Shown: positions 44,610 to 56,258 of the stretch, one piece after another
How the letters are laid out: every line of letters starts with the position of its first letter
How positions within the stretch are numbered: position 1 is the stretch's first letter
Origin: Ianthella basta
Taxonomy: Eukaryota; Porifera; Demospongiae; Verongiida; Ianthellidae
NCBI GenBank assembly: GCA_964019415.1
Contig: OZ025869.1
Span: forward strand, 5,342,882-5,406,881
Length of the DNA: 64,000 nucleotides
Reading direction: 5' to 3'
Notes under the pieces: generated by a model
Told to the model about the DNA's origin: nothing
The model's input: only the letters and a program-made list of their open reading frames with translations
Database searches by the model: none
Made by a program: the position numbers and the translations under genes

Positions 44610-44683
44610 TTGCACTCTTTAGCTGCTGATAATTATGACATGATTGTGCTCTTTCAATGACAGAGGCAACTTCGCTAGTTGGC
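44610..44683 (-). CDS. TRP exon 6a: alternative to 44,490-44,569
   Basis: 74 bases between a TATCACACAG acceptor at 44,684 and a GTATGA donor at 44,609. The peptide is PTSEVASVIERAQSCHNYQQ followed by LKSA. Phase at both ends equals that of exon 6b, so the ankyrin exon can be joined to the 44,361 exon through either one. The gap between 6a and 6b is 40 bases, barely room for an intron. It could also be a relic no longer used. Confidence 0.6.
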
Positions 44684-45389
44684 CTGTGTGATATTAGAAT
44701 TTAATTCAGCACCAATGTGCTCCACTACAACTCAATTAATGTGCCCACGGTGTAATTTACTTTAGTGGTGCACTATATAGGCCTTCAGTGGATTTATGCA
44801 GACAACATTGTGGCAATTGTCCCTGAACATTGGAAATTAATGTGCAGTCATACTTCCCTATATGCACATGCATGTTAACAGTGGACTCAATTTGTTGAAT
44901 ACTAGGATGCAACTTGTAATACTACTTGAAACTCGGTCAAACCCTAGTGGCAAAATCCAAATATCACTAATGTCTGTTTCTTGTATAGAAGGAAAGAAAA
45001 GCGTCCTTACCACGCATATATGTCAGTGTAGCCTCTTCTTGCTCATTTGGCATGTATATGCTGGCTGATTTCAGAGGATTATAGGGACATTTTCGACACA
45101 ATTTTACAAGTGCACCAACAAACTACGCACAGAAGAGAAAAACTTTGAACAGTCTGGTTGTATGTTCAATCGACCTTCGAAAGCCAGGTATCAAATTGCT
45201 TGGACAATGTTCTGGTTGCTATGGTGGGTGGGACAATGGATGCAATTCCAATGGAGCCGTGGGTGATAAGCTAACTACTTTCTGCCATGTGAAGAAACTA
45301 CATAAGACCTTACTAACTGCAATATGATGCCAGGTGAAGTAATATGCCTTATTATTCTAGATTTAGGAAGGTATAAACTTGCCACTTAC

Positions 45390-45769
45390 TGTGAAGGTAG
45401 TATCTTCCCATGATGCCCTGTAACAGGACCTGACTCATGCCTTCTGGCATGTATAAGCACGCATTTGAAGTGTTCCATATGTCCAAGTGCACCAGCAATG
45501 TCAAGGGCAGTTTCATTGCTCTTGTTCATTTTGCTGGTCATTGCCCCTCCTTCCAGCAGTATCTGAGCCACTGCAGTTTGACCTGTCCTAGCAGAGACAT
45601 GGAGTGGTGAATCTCCCAAATGGTCTTGCAAATCAACATCTGCACCGAGCTCAACAAGCATCTCAACCACTGCTGTGTGCTTCTGGTAGTGCAGAGCAGA
45701 TTTTCCAGCTTGGTCAACACCATTAACTGGGCATCCCATGTACATCAAGCCTCTGAGCACAAAAATTTC
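45390..45769 (-). CDS. TRP exon: ankyrin repeats
   Basis: 380 bases from TTCACAG to GTAAGT, phase 0 to 2. Ankyrin units are visible at VDQAGKSALHY through VEMLVELGADVD, LGDSPLHVSARTGQTAVAQI through LLEGGA, and NETALDIAGALGHMEHFKCV. A partial unit (LRGLMYMGCPVNG) precedes them. Each shows the TPLH-like turn and the GAD(V)-like hairpin. Ankyrin repeats N-terminal to the membrane domain place the channel with the TRPA/TRPV/TRPN/TRPC group. Three to four repeats is fewer than in TRPA or TRPN. Confidence 0.92.
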
Positions 45770-45869
45770 CTGTGAATCAAAACATACAGTGAAGAAGACT
45801 GAAGTAGGTATATAACCATGAAGGTTGACTATCATCATTTCAGTGCATATACACGGGCATTAAAATCGG

Positions 45870-45885
45870 GAGGGGGGGGGGGGGG
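45870..45885. repeat. Poly-G run
   Basis: Fifteen or so G in a row with one A, about 100 bases upstream (in transcript sense) of the ankyrin exon. The plus-strand DNA, not the minus-strand transcript, is the G-rich strand. Confidence 0.9.
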
Positions 45886-46639
45886 AGGGCTGGGGCGCTA
45901 TTAGTATATACTCCACCTTTCTAGGGAGAACTCTTATATCGAAGTAAGAGAATGATGAAGTGAGCTGAAACAGGCAGCAGTGTACTGCAATGTCCTTTCA
46001 GAAATGACACACACAGTATGCCAGGAGGTTAGCTGGTGTATGTATAGTTGGATTTGCTCGGTGTAGTGTATTGACTGGTCTTGGAATTTCTGATCATGTG
46101 ACAAACCGGATATTGTGGTCACAACTTAACATTATACACTCTGCAGTGTATGCTTTGTTCAGTCTGTATGCTTGCATAGTGAATCATTGTTACAGCACAG
46201 GTTCTCTGTTGAACTTGAACAGTAGTACAATTAGTCCTCTGGTTGTGCAGTGTTTATCACCATGCTTGACCACTACAATTAGTCCTCTGGTTGTGCAGTG
46301 TTTATCAACATACTTGATTCCATCTTCACCCTTATCTTTATGTCAGAAACTAATTGCAGTTGCAAATTAAATGATGCGAGGTAATGTCATGATTATTGTG
46401 CATGAATAGTCCCACTTTTTATATTGTTTTCATGTTGCGATTCCATCGTATGGCTTTGTGTTGCAACTCCAATTGGTATATATCAGACGTCACGCACGTA
46501 ACATCTACAGTGGGCTCTGATTTATCTGACTGAAGACTGAGGAACGGAAGTGCTACATACTGTTGTATACATACTTTTTTATGTGACATCTGATATATCT
46601 GATATGTTTTAAGGGAACAGATGACGTTGGATTAATCAA

Positions 46640-47065
46640 AGCCCACTGCATTTAGGAATGACCACAATAAAAATGGCTACTCCCATGCTAATGTATTAGT
46701 GCACTTCGGCGAAACTAGCCAAGCAGCAGCGGTGAAGAACAATAGAAGACCACAGATAGGCTTATTTCAGCATATGGAAGCTGGCAGAGCTGTCAAAACC
46801 AACCTGGAGTTCATGTAAGTGAAAAGTGTCATAGGCAGCTATTATCCATTTGCTCATCATATTCTTCTTCCCACGGAATTTTTGCGTGCTCCTAGCGCAC
46901 AACACAGGGCACCTATGGACCCAAATCATGTATGATGACTTGCACACCGACGGGAGGACTAGGATCTGAGCAACGGTGGCATCTTATGGGTACAGCGTGA
47001 GAGTGAGTATGAAGTTTGTGCTCCCATGTATTAAACATACGCGAATGCTGCCATTTTGTTGTTGC
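46640..47065. repeat. Dispersed repeat G, inverted relative to 53,530-53,960
   Basis: Reverse complement shares GAATATGATGAG..(C)AAATGG, CTAGTTTCGCCGAAGTGC and TGTTTAATACATGGGAGCA with the block after the RTE-like element. Roughly 85 percent alike by eye. No coding capacity. Confidence 0.8.
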
Positions 47066-47109
47066 ACATGCAACGGCCACTATAGTATGTGACAGTAGCT
47101 ACTTCACTG

Positions 47110-47540
47110 CACTCACAAAAACCTGTAACTTCAAGCAGTTCGCGGTGTTTGGAAGTGGCCATGTGTGCTTCTGCGTGAACTCTGCTTCCCGTTACTTGCA
47201 CTCAATCCACGAGACTGCCACTCTACCTGAAAATAGCATGCCCACTTGGCCTTTTGGGGGCACAGCCTCTCGCTCGGTGTCAGACAAGCTGGAAACTTCC
47301 ATCCACTGCGCTTTGCTCGAATCGGCCATCTTAGCACAAACACGTGCAGGAAAGCCATGATTTATGTTAATTTATTATATACTTGTATCACCTTTTAAAA
47401 CAACTATCTATACTGTTGGTTTGTCTAGGCTATTTCTTAGTGTTAAGCTGGAATGCTCTAAAGTGGGACATTGAAGAGTCAGAGTGGGACAGCGGGACAT
47501 CTGTAGGCAAGATGGGACATGTCCCGCCTAAATTGGGATG
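47110..47540. repeat. Dispersed repeat F, second copy
   Basis: Counterpart of 42,690-42,980 on the opposite strand, ending with GGGACATGTCCC and GGTTGACACCTATG. Confidence 0.75.
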
Positions 47541-47599
47541 GTTGACACCTATGCATTTGGTTCCACAATTATCAATTACAGCTAGGCATTAAAGAATCT

Positions 47600-48860
47600 C
47601 TCAGTTACTTAGCGTATTCTTTCAACTTCCTTGTAAACAACTTACTGGCTTAGTCAGCATCACTTGAGCCCTCCATGCAATGGGCATGGTCAGGAATGCA
47701 ATTATTTCAGCTGAAATGCTTTTCAGTCAATGTGTGTATGTGCTGTCATATACCCTGTAAAGCTGCCCAACTCCATTCACGGGTAACTATGTCTTTACAA
47801 GACAATCCTACAGCGGTGTGCCTCTTTGCAGAGAAGTGACTCAAGGGGAGTTCACACTCAACCAAACACAATCTGTTTAGGCAATCTCTTAAATATTGCG
47901 GTGATCATACAAGATGCTAGAGCTCGGACAGAATGACTTTGAAACAAACTTTGGCTCAATCATGTTACTTTCACCATACCATCCATATTCTTACCACATT
48001 TGGCAGCGATCCATGAAGAACGGATTCTCCTGCAATTTGATTGGACTGCAACTGGAGTCTTAGCAAGTCCAAGACAATGCATATGCAACACTACGTAACA
48101 CTTCCAGAGGGGAGGAGTCACAAGATGCCTGAATAATGCCTACTGCCACATCCAGAAGTACAGTGGTGGTTATTCCGGTTGACACCACTGCCTATAGCAC
48201 AACTATCAGCCATTTTGTTTGCCATTGCTAGCGCACAAGTCTAGGTTATAGCCCCAGTCTGAGTCTCATCGCCATTTTAGAAACCCAGGGATGTTGCACA
48301 ATCAACAAGGGTAAAGGCTGAGATGATTTACGCAACAACCCGAGGTTTCTACGGGTGATGAGACGAGGATTGGGGCTATAACCGACATGTACTGTGGCAC
48401 ACATTTCACTGCTTACCCTGCGCTTACCTGTGCTGATCCAACGGTTCTTTCAGGCTCCTGCAGCGTGGATTAAATCGTCTCATAAACGAAATTAATTACC
48501 TGCTTATGGGTCATTATGCCATTCTAGAAACCTCATTAGCACCTAAAGATTAAATCATACGATGCATGCCATAGTATAAGTGTATTTAATCACGTAATGT
48601 TGCTCTATTGACCACGTTGTGTATTAGTTGCTGGCTTTGCCACTGTGTTTGCGTGTCACTATATAGCGCACGCGCGTATCCTGATCACTGGACGTTGATC
48701 TCAACCATGCATGCACAGAGTTAATTCACCTGAAGGTAATTATGTCCTCAGCACAGTACTGAAACTTTCTATATAGCTTATTGGGTCGAGGGTTTAGCAC
48801 TTTAGTGCCCAGTTAAATAAAGAAGAATTGCATCGATAATCATGGCCTTAGATTGCAGTG
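47600..48860. other. TRP intron stretch with no gene recognised
   Basis: A short inverted pair (GTCTAGGTTATAGCCCCAGTC near 48,240 and GGATTGGGGCTATAACC near 48,370) marks a possible small element. Nothing else is supportable. Confidence 0.4.
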
Positions 48861-48861
48861 A

Positions 48862-49090
48862 ATGGCTTGATAATGGACATCAAGAAGACTCAAGTTATGA
48901 TCCTGTCTAGGAAATGAAGGGAGAACTAGGCCAAGAGGCTGCAAGTCTCCATAGACAAAGTCTTGCAAAATGTTACAAAGTACAGTACATGATAGTAATT
49001 GTTGACCAACAAATGAAGCAGAAAGCCATATTGAGAAAGTCAGGAAGACGCGTCTCTCTGCCTTAGCCATTCAGCCTAAAATCAAAGGTT
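48862..49090 (+). pseudogene. Non-LTR reverse transcriptase C-terminal fragment 1
   Basis: MDIKKTQVMILSRK, then LQVSIDKVLQNVTKY, then VIVDQQMKQKAILRKSGRRV in two frames match the thumb region of RTE/Jockey-type reverse transcriptases (NxxKTKVM, then YLG-(V/A), then the R-rich helix). A stretch of 85 bases (48,931-49,015) is present again in inverse orientation at 49,151-49,236. Confidence 0.6.
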
Positions 49091-49239
49091 AGCTGCCACC
49101 TGCACCATATATTATATATGTCATACATACCCCTACATACCCCTACACTTTGTTGGTCAACAATTACTATCATGTACTGTACTTTGTAACATTTTGCAAG
49201 ACTTTGTCTATGGAGACTTGCAGCCTCTTGGCCTAGGTA

Positions 49240-49995
49240 CAACTATCTACTGGTGAGGTTGGTGTACTACTGTTTGCAGACGACATGGTGGTAATGGCAG
49301 ATTCTAAAGAGGGCCTGCAACATAACGTAAAGACAGTCAGTGACATGCTGAACAAATGGGAATTGAAAATAAACTGGAGGAAGACCAAAGTGATGAGGGT
49401 AGCAAGGGACAGGGAAGAGTTTGAGGTGAAAATAGGAGATGAGGTCATTGAGCAGGTGGACACAATGAAGTACCTGGGAGTGATGGTTAGTAATGATGGA
49501 AGTATGGAGAAGGCAATAGAGGCCAGGATAGGAAATGCAACACGAGTGATTGGAGGAATGAATGATGCTGTCTTGAGAAGGAAGGAATTGAGTCGAAGTA
49601 CCAAGCTTAAAGTAGTGAATGCCACAATGATGCCAGTGCTGATGTACGGGTGTGAGACGTGGAACCTAACAAAGAAGGAACAATCAAAGGTACAAGCCAC
49701 ACAAATGAATGTGCTAAGAAGGATTGAAGATGAAAAGGAGGCAAGAGAGTTGGAAGGGCAGACTAGAAGAAATGAGCTTTGAGAAGACAACGAAGAAAGT
49801 GTTTGTTGGAGAGATGGAGGGGAAGAGGCCAAGAGGAAGACCATGCTTAAGATGGATTGACAATTTTAAATAACTTTATGATAGCTGCCTATTCTTTATG
49901 CTAACTCACTGTCTGCACTGTTTTAGTGTAAGAGGGATGACCTCCAGCACTGGAGATAAATCCACTTTTGTGATTGATTAATTGATGATTGAACA
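49240..49995 (+). pseudogene. RTE-like retroelement, 5'-truncated copy
   Basis: It begins at the catalytic LLFADDMVVMADSK and continues LNKWELKINWRKTKVMRVAR, MKYLGVMVSNDGSME, VLMYGCETWNLTKKEQ. After a deletion near 49,735 it ends with GKRPRGRPC-like codons and a DNFK stop (about 49,875). The 3' tail is a GATTGATTAATTGATGATTGA microsatellite. Distinct in sequence from the 50-kb copy. Confidence 0.88.
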
Positions 49996-50062
49996 TACCC
50001 CTACATATATATACTGTTACCATGGTAAACATTGGATATCACGGAATACCTTATATTGTATT

Positions 50063-50286
50063 GAAAAAGCATTAGAAACAAGCAACAGTAACTCAACACC
50101 ATGATGAACCACATTGCTGTGAACTTCGTTATGCATTCCTAATTTCCTTGTACAGCTACATGGGCATAAATGTCTAGCTAGCTATTCCCATGTAGCTACA
50201 AGGAAATTAGGAATGCATAACGAACTTCACTGCAATGTGGTTCATCATGGTGTTGAGTTACTGTTGCTTGTTTCTAATGCTTTTTC
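50063..50286. mobile_element. 224-bp foldback element
   Basis: Arms of about 100 bases (GAAAAAGCATTAGAAACAAG to AAGGAAATTAGGAATGC and complement) surround a short centre with CTAGCTAGC. Only two or three mismatches are seen. It ends 50 bases left of the RTE-like insertion. No coding capacity. Confidence 0.88.
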
Positions 50287-50346
50287 TGCTAGACATTCCT
50301 AAATCCTTCTTAATTCTGAAGGAATTTTTATATGCTAGTTTGTACA

Positions 50347-53300
50347 CAGTTTGTACCTCGATTACGTGTGACAAAATAGCGGCGGCAAGCTGCGCTAGGT
50401 GAATCTAAGGACAACCTGCCAGCAGAGATGCCGACCAGCCAGAGCGGTGATTTGCACAGAATTGGAACCTGGAACGTCCAATCATTGAATGGAAGAGAAC
50501 AAGAACTGATTGGAGAGATGAAGAGGTACGATCTTGGCGTTCTTGGGGTTAGTGAGACGCGGTGGAAGGGTAATGGCGCTAAAAGTATAGATAATTGCTA
50601 CGTGATTTTTTCGGGCGTAAGTGATGGTCGAGCGAGAGCGGGTGTAGCGGTATTTCTGTCGGAGGAGATGAGTAGGTGTGTCAGGAGCTGGCAGTGTGTG
50701 AATGAAAGGATTGTGGTGGTGAAACTAAAGGTGGTTGGGGGTGAATGGTTAACGCTTGTTCAAGTGTATGCCCCGACAAATGATAGCGGAGGCGAGGTGA
50801 AAGAGCATTTCTACAATGAATTGCAGAAAGTCACAGAGAAGGTAGGAAGGAAAGAGACACTGATAATTATGGGGGACCTAAATGCAAGAGTGGGCAAAGA
50901 CTCTGAAGTGTGGGGCAGTGTGATTGGCAGGCATGGTGAAGCAGTAAGAAATGAAAGTGGGGAGCAACTGTTGAGGTTTTGCGCAGTAAATGAGATGCTG
51001 GTTGCAAATTCATGGTACCAACACAGGGAGATACACAAGTATACGTGGGTGTGCCCAGGCAGAGAGCTGAGGAGCATCATAGACTACTTTCTGGTGAGAA
51101 AGGGCGATTGAGTGAGGGTAAAAGATGTTAGAGTGGTTAGGGGTGCGGAGATAGGGAGTGATCACCATCTAGTTCTGTTGAAGATCAGTAAAATGAACAG
51201 GGGGGGAAGACACAGAAAGGTTGAGGAGAGTGTGAGGATCAGAACAGATAGGTTGAAAGATAAGTGTATAAGGTTGAAGTTTGAGATGAGGTTGAAGCAG
51301 AAAATGAGCATCAGAGGTCAGAGAGTAAGCCACAGGGAGGAGAGCAGTGAAGAGGTGTGGGCAGAATTTAAGGAAGGAATATTGAGCACAGCTGTGGAAG
51401 TGTGTGGGGTGAGATGACACAATGGATAGAGGAAGAGAACGAGATGGTGAAATGAGGAAGTGAAGGAAGCAGTAAGGAAGAAGAAGGTGGCATACATGAT
51501 GTGGTTGCAACGAAAGACATCAGAAGCTAAGGATGAGTACCATCGGGCAAAGAAGGAAGCCAAGAGAGTAGTGAGAATAGCACAGAATGAAGAATGGATG
51601 GAGCTGGGCAGGTCTCTGCAGAGTGACTTTCAGAACAACCAACGCAGGTTCTGGAGGAGAGTGAGGGCACCTAAGAGAGGCAGTCAAGAGGTGGATAAGA
51701 TTTGTGATGGCAATGGTCAAGTGATTGGTGAGGAAGATGGGGTCATGGAGAGATGGAAGGAGTACTTCTCAGGGTGACTACAGGGGGGACAGGAAGAGGA
51801 GAGCCCAAAGAAAGCTGCAGGTTTATGCCCAATGTATGAGGACAGCATTGGTATTGAGGAAGTTGTGGAAGCCATAGCAAAGTTGAAGAGTGGAAAGGCC
51901 CCAGGTGTATGTGGAATTGATGCGGAAATGCTGAAAGCAGGAGGCATGGTGGCAGCTGAGTGGTTACACAGAGTCATAGAGGTAGCATGGGCAAAGGGAG
52001 AAGTGGCGAATGATTGGAAGAAAGCGGTTATTGTACCATTGCACAAGAAGGGCAGTAAGATGGTGTGTAGCAACTACAGAGGGATAAGCCTGCTCAGTAT
52101 ACCCAGCAAAGTGTATGCACGAATCCTGGACAGCCGAGTGAGAAGCAAAACAGAAAGTAAGGTATTGGAAGTGCAAGGGGCCTTTAGGCGAGGAAGAAGT
52201 TGTGTAGATCAAATCTTTACAATTTAGGCAACTAAGCGAGAAAGTACTTGAGAAGAACAAACAGATGGTGATAGCGTGCATAGATCTGGAGAAAGCATAC
52301 GATAAGGTCTGTAGAGTTAGGTTATGGCAGGTGCTGGAGCGCTATGGAATTCAGGGAGGTCTAATGACAGCAATCAGGTCCATGTACCTAGGGAGCCAAG
52401 CATGTGTCCGTGCTAGTGGGAAAATGTCAGGATGGTTCCCCATTACCCAGGGAGTGAGGCAGGGGTGTGTGATGTCACCATGGTTATTTAATGTGTTCAT
52501 GGATGGAATAATAAGAGAAGTGAAAGAGAACCTACAGGGCGGGGTGCAGCTAACAACTACCAACATACAGATGCTACTATTTGCAGATGATGTGGTGATG
52601 GTGACTGAGAAGAAGGACGACATGCAGAGAAACTTGGATGAGATGAAGAAAGTGATGGAGAAATGGGGAATGAAGATGCATTGGGGAAAAACAAAAGTGA
52701 TGGTGGTAAGCAGGACAGAAGAGGAATGTAAATTGAGCATCGAGGGTGAAGATATTGAAGATGTTAAGAAGCTAAAGTACCTAGGAGCAATGATCAGTGC
52801 AGATGGGAGGTGTGATGAAGAAATTGAACAGAGGGTTGGGGCAGCAGCAAAAGTGGTAGGAGCAATGAGAAAGGAGGTGCTGGAAAGAAGAGAGCTACTG
52901 AAGAAAACTAAGCTGAGGGTGTTCAATGCTATGGTAGTGCCCACACTCACCTATGGCTGTGAGACATGGACTATGCAGAAGAGACACGAGAGTAAGATAC
53001 AGGCATGTGAAATGATGTTCCTAAGAAGAGTGGAGGGTGTGACAAGGATGGACAGGGTGAGAAATGAAGCGGTGAGGAGATCTCTTGGACAGGAAGCAGT
53101 GTTGGACATTGTGAAGGAGAAGCAAAGAAGGTGGAAGGTGAAAGTGGAGGAGATGGATGGGGATCGATTGGTGAAGCAAGTATATGAAGAAGAAATGACG
53201 GGAAAGAGACCGAGAGGAAGACCAAGGAAGCGATGGACTGATAATTTTAAGTAATCCATTAGAACTTTGACTATAGAACATTACTATTTCCAGACATATA

Positions 53301-53382
53301 CTATGTTACCCATTGTACATTAGGCTACCTCCTGCAGAGGAGACATTGCCGTTATGAATGATGATGATGATGATGATGATGA
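50347..53382 (+). mobile_element. Full-length RTE-like non-LTR retrotransposon with 11-bp target duplication
   Basis: TAGTTTGTACA stands at 50,336-50,346 and again at 53,383-53,393. Between them lie an 81-base leader, one long reading frame for endonuclease and reverse transcriptase, a 120-base 3' region and an (ATG)n tail (53,357-53,382). The size of 3.0 kb, single frame and microsatellite tail are typical of the RTE group. It sits in the 9.8-kb TRP intron before the ankyrin exon, on the strand opposite to the host gene. Confidence 0.9.
50428..53254 (+). pseudogene. RTE-like endonuclease-reverse transcriptase, several stops and one frameshift
   Basis: From ATG 50,428 one frame runs through the apurinic-type endonuclease: GTWNVQSLNG, VSETRWKGNG, YAPTND, IIMGDLNARVG, SIIDYF and, beyond a stop, GSDHHLVLLK. 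It then passes a linker into the reverse transcriptase (KSGKAPGVCGIDAEML, then DLEKAYDK, TQGVRQGCVMSPWLFN, LLFADDVVMV) and ends GKRPRGRPRKRWTDNFK. In-frame stops occur at 51,109, 51,415, about 51,427, 51,448 and 51,775, and one base is gained near 52,222. At least one stop (W to TGA at 51,448) is a simple G-to-A change. All catalytic motifs are still readable, so the copy is fairly young but dead. Confidence 0.92.
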
Positions 53383-53529
53383 TAGTTTGTACAGCTTTTG
53401 CATATCCAAAGGACTATGGTTACATCAGATTGATACCAGCGCTGACTAATACCCCTTCCTTAAAATAGCTGAAGATTATGCAGAGCATCAAGCACAGTTA
53501 TGCCATAGATGAAGCGGCTGCTGTGTACC

Positions 53530-53960
53530 GTATGGTATACCAGCCCAACAAAATGGCGGCATTAGGGTATGTTTAATACACGGGAGCAACAAACTTCGCA
53601 CTCGCTCTAACGCTGTATGAATTGGATTGCCACCAGTGCTCAGATCTTCACCCTTCAGGTACGTATGCGAGTCCTGGTACGTGACCTAAGTCCATAGGTG
53701 CCCTGTGTCTTGCGCTAGGAGAGCGCAAAAATTCAGTGGGAAGAAGAAGAAGAATATGAAAAGACAAAATGGGGCAACAGCGGCATGCAACACTTTCTTC
53801 TTACATGTACTCCAGGTTGACTTTGGGTACATTGCAGTCCTTAACCTTTTGATAAAAGCTTATCTATGGCCTTCAATTGTTCTTATTTGCTGCAGTTTGG
53901 CTAGTTTCGCCGAAGTGCGCTAATACATTAAGATAGGAGTACATAGCCATTTTTATCGGG
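53530..53960. repeat. Dispersed repeat G, second copy
   Basis: Counterpart of 46,640-47,065 in opposite orientation, just right of the RTE-like element. Contains CTAGGAGAGCGCAAAAATTC and a GAAGAAGAAGAA run. Confidence 0.8.
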
Positions 53961-54371
53961 TACATTCCTAAATAGACGTCACAAGCATGACATCTGATAT
54001 ATCACAGTTCCTTTGGAGGCTTTCGGAGGAATAAACACAAAAGCAATCTCTCAATCAATTCACAATCTCAGGACAATTGTGAATTGATGCCTATTCCATT
54101 AGCCACAGGAAGTTTGTGTGGTACATGCACATTCAAAGACTGTTTGACTCGGCATCAGGATATATATTAGTTGATTCCACATTCAAGTGTGAGACATACG
54201 GTACATACTATAAAAAAGGTAACGTTCTACGGCATAGTATGTTAGAACATACAGTTATATTACGGCACAGGTATGGGCGTATTATAATTACACAACTGTT
54301 ATACTACGGAGGAACAATGGCTGTACAAAGAAACACCTACGGACGTTCCAAGCAACACATGTGGGCAACCA

Positions 54372-54730
54372 AATGAAGGATAAACAGGTGCTAACTGCAT
54401 CTCTCGTCATCTCATTCACTCTGTTCCTCAACAACTCTCTTAGCCTCTGCTGTCATCTTGGACGCTTGACCACTTTCAGGTGTGCACGATCGTTCCCATT
54501 TCCTTATAGTACTGAAGGAACTTATGTGCGCTAGCTTTAGTGGCTGCATGCCCTTCTTCTGCAAGACTTCTGACTATTTCTTTGTAGCTCTTGCCTGAAT
54601 GGCAATAAAAGAGAGTCCTCTGTTTGACATAGTCAGAATAGTCTCGCTTACAGCCCCTATTTCTGAATGAGCGTATTTGGCACAATCATGCGATTGTGCA
54701 ATAAAGGGGCTGGCGCAAGAGACTAGTGAT
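54372..54730 (-). pseudogene. Tc1/mariner-type transposase, N-terminal DNA-binding part
   Basis: The minus strand reads SDYVKQRTLFYCHSGKSYKE, IVRSLAEEGHAATKASAHKF and LQYYKEMGTI, a paired-type helix-turn-helix as in Tc1 transposases. In another frame follows SKMTAEAKRVVEEQ. The right edge (54,690-54,727) reads GTCTCTTGCGCCAGCCCC on the minus strand, probably the terminal inverted repeat. The catalytic part is absent. Confidence 0.8.
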
Positions 54731-54734
54731 CAAT

Positions 54735-55550
54735 ATCAATGCTGAAACACTGGCCAACACCTCGGTATATTCAACGATGATTCCTAAGGATTTATACCTT
54801 TAGTGTTAGGCATACACTACAGGCGTAAAGCGGTTTATGTACGGGAGTCACACGCAAAACATACAGGTGTACCTAAAGAAATGTACAGGTGTAGTACGGC
54901 TACAGGTCATACGTACTATGTCCGTAGAATGTTAACTTTTTATAGAATGTACCGTAAGTGATATCCCCGAGGCCGAAGTCATCACCTGGCCTTTAGCCTC
55001 AGGTTTCACATTTGAGTGTCGTATAACTAATACATAGAACCCATTGCCATGGTAATAGCCTTCTATATGCCACTTCTAAATCTTGTAGACTGTTCTGTAA
55101 GCTTTGGTGCAGGATCTAGAATGACGTCAGAGGGATAAATTATATAGACGTCCCACAGGTAAAGTGCGCGGGCTGTCTACAAAAAATAGATCCCTCTGAT
55201 GTCCTTATAGAATAGTCAGTTATTTTGTATTGCAACATACACATAACTAGAACAACGGACCAACCAGCTGCTGGTTTGCTACCATTCAGACAGTTCTAGT
55301 GGGCAAATACGCGGCTAAGGACGCAGTCATTACTAGGAAGAGCAGTTAAGTTAATTCCCTAGTTCAGAATCAGTTGAGATCTATAACACTTAAATGCCGC
55401 CCAATTGATGTCTGCAGGAATTAGAGCACTCAGCACTCGGGCGCTTTGCGTCGTTGAGCTTCATGTTCTAATTCCCGTATACACCCCTTAGTCTGCATTT
55501 AACTATTACCTATATACACAGGCCATTTGTGCTGGTAGGTATGTTGTTCT
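54735..55550. other. TRP intron stretch with no gene recognised
   Basis: A small inverted pair (TCTAGAATGACGTCAGAGGGAT near 55,127 and ATCCCTCTGATGTCC near 55,189) and several GTAC-rich phrases (ATGTACCGTA near 54,945, repeated at 58,330) are seen. No gene. Confidence 0.4.
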
Positions 55551-55612
55551 CTTCAACACCTGGTTATCTCAATAACTACACACTTTCCAATTCTTGTACA
55601 CTTACAACTCAC

Positions 55613-55768
55613 CAAACGGATTGACTGTCCTGCCAAATTGTGGTAACAGCGTGGAATGGCCTCATCTACTGCAAAAGTGCTTAGCACCTGCTGTGCTAAG
55701 TAGAGGGCAATGCGATCTCCCCTTTCCAGCTGTTTCCCATTCGGAGCAACCAAGTCATCAAGACCAGA
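55613..55768 (-). CDS. Exon of the TRP chain, N-terminal region
   Basis: 156 bases from CCTTGCAG to GTGAGT, phase 0 on both sides. The peptide includes SGLDDLVAPNGKQLERGDRI, ALYLAQQVLSTFAVDEAIPR and CYHNLAGQSIRL. No domain is recognised; it could be a helical cap before the ankyrin repeats. Its phase fits both neighbours, and strand and splice quality agree, but membership in the TRP gene rests on order alone. Confidence 0.68.
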
Positions 55769-56258
55769 CTGCAAGGGGGATGGCACAATAAAAGACATGA
55801 ATAACATCACCACACACATGCAATTCATCACAACTAGATGTAGTATCTCCTATCAACAGGACTGAAAAACAAGACACTACAGCACGATGAGAGCTCAGCC
55901 TAAATGAATTAACCTTTAATCCTCCTGCTCTAACCCATTCAGTAAAAAAACAACACCACGACAGGATGACTTGTGACCATAGTCAACAACTCACACTAAC
56001 AATAATGCATATCCTAACTTATAACTGTTTCCATTGCAGTCAAGCCCACATTGTACACCTCTAATTTGTGGTAAGCCCATCCCCCACTGGCTAGCCCAAG
56101 TTACTGGCATCCTACTAGTGGCCTCTGCTACCCCTTCTGGCCATGTTGGCATTTCTAGCTACAGGTCAGAGGAGACTGGCAACATACATCAAGAGAGATT
56201 ATCAGTAAGCACAGCATAGCAAATTTATACTGTTTACACTGTAACTGTGGTACTGTAG

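Noticed and set aside
49233..49844. Long minus-strand frame of 203 codons
   Set aside because: It is the antisense shadow of the RTE-like reverse transcriptase fragment.
52351..52950. Minus-strand frame of 199 codons rich in Ser and Leu
   Set aside because: Antisense shadow of the reverse transcriptase palm and thumb coding region.
54100..54370. Plus-strand frame of 86 codons near several GTAC-rich phrases
   Set aside because: No domain, and the repeated GTAC phrases suggest repeat DNA; not enough for a call.
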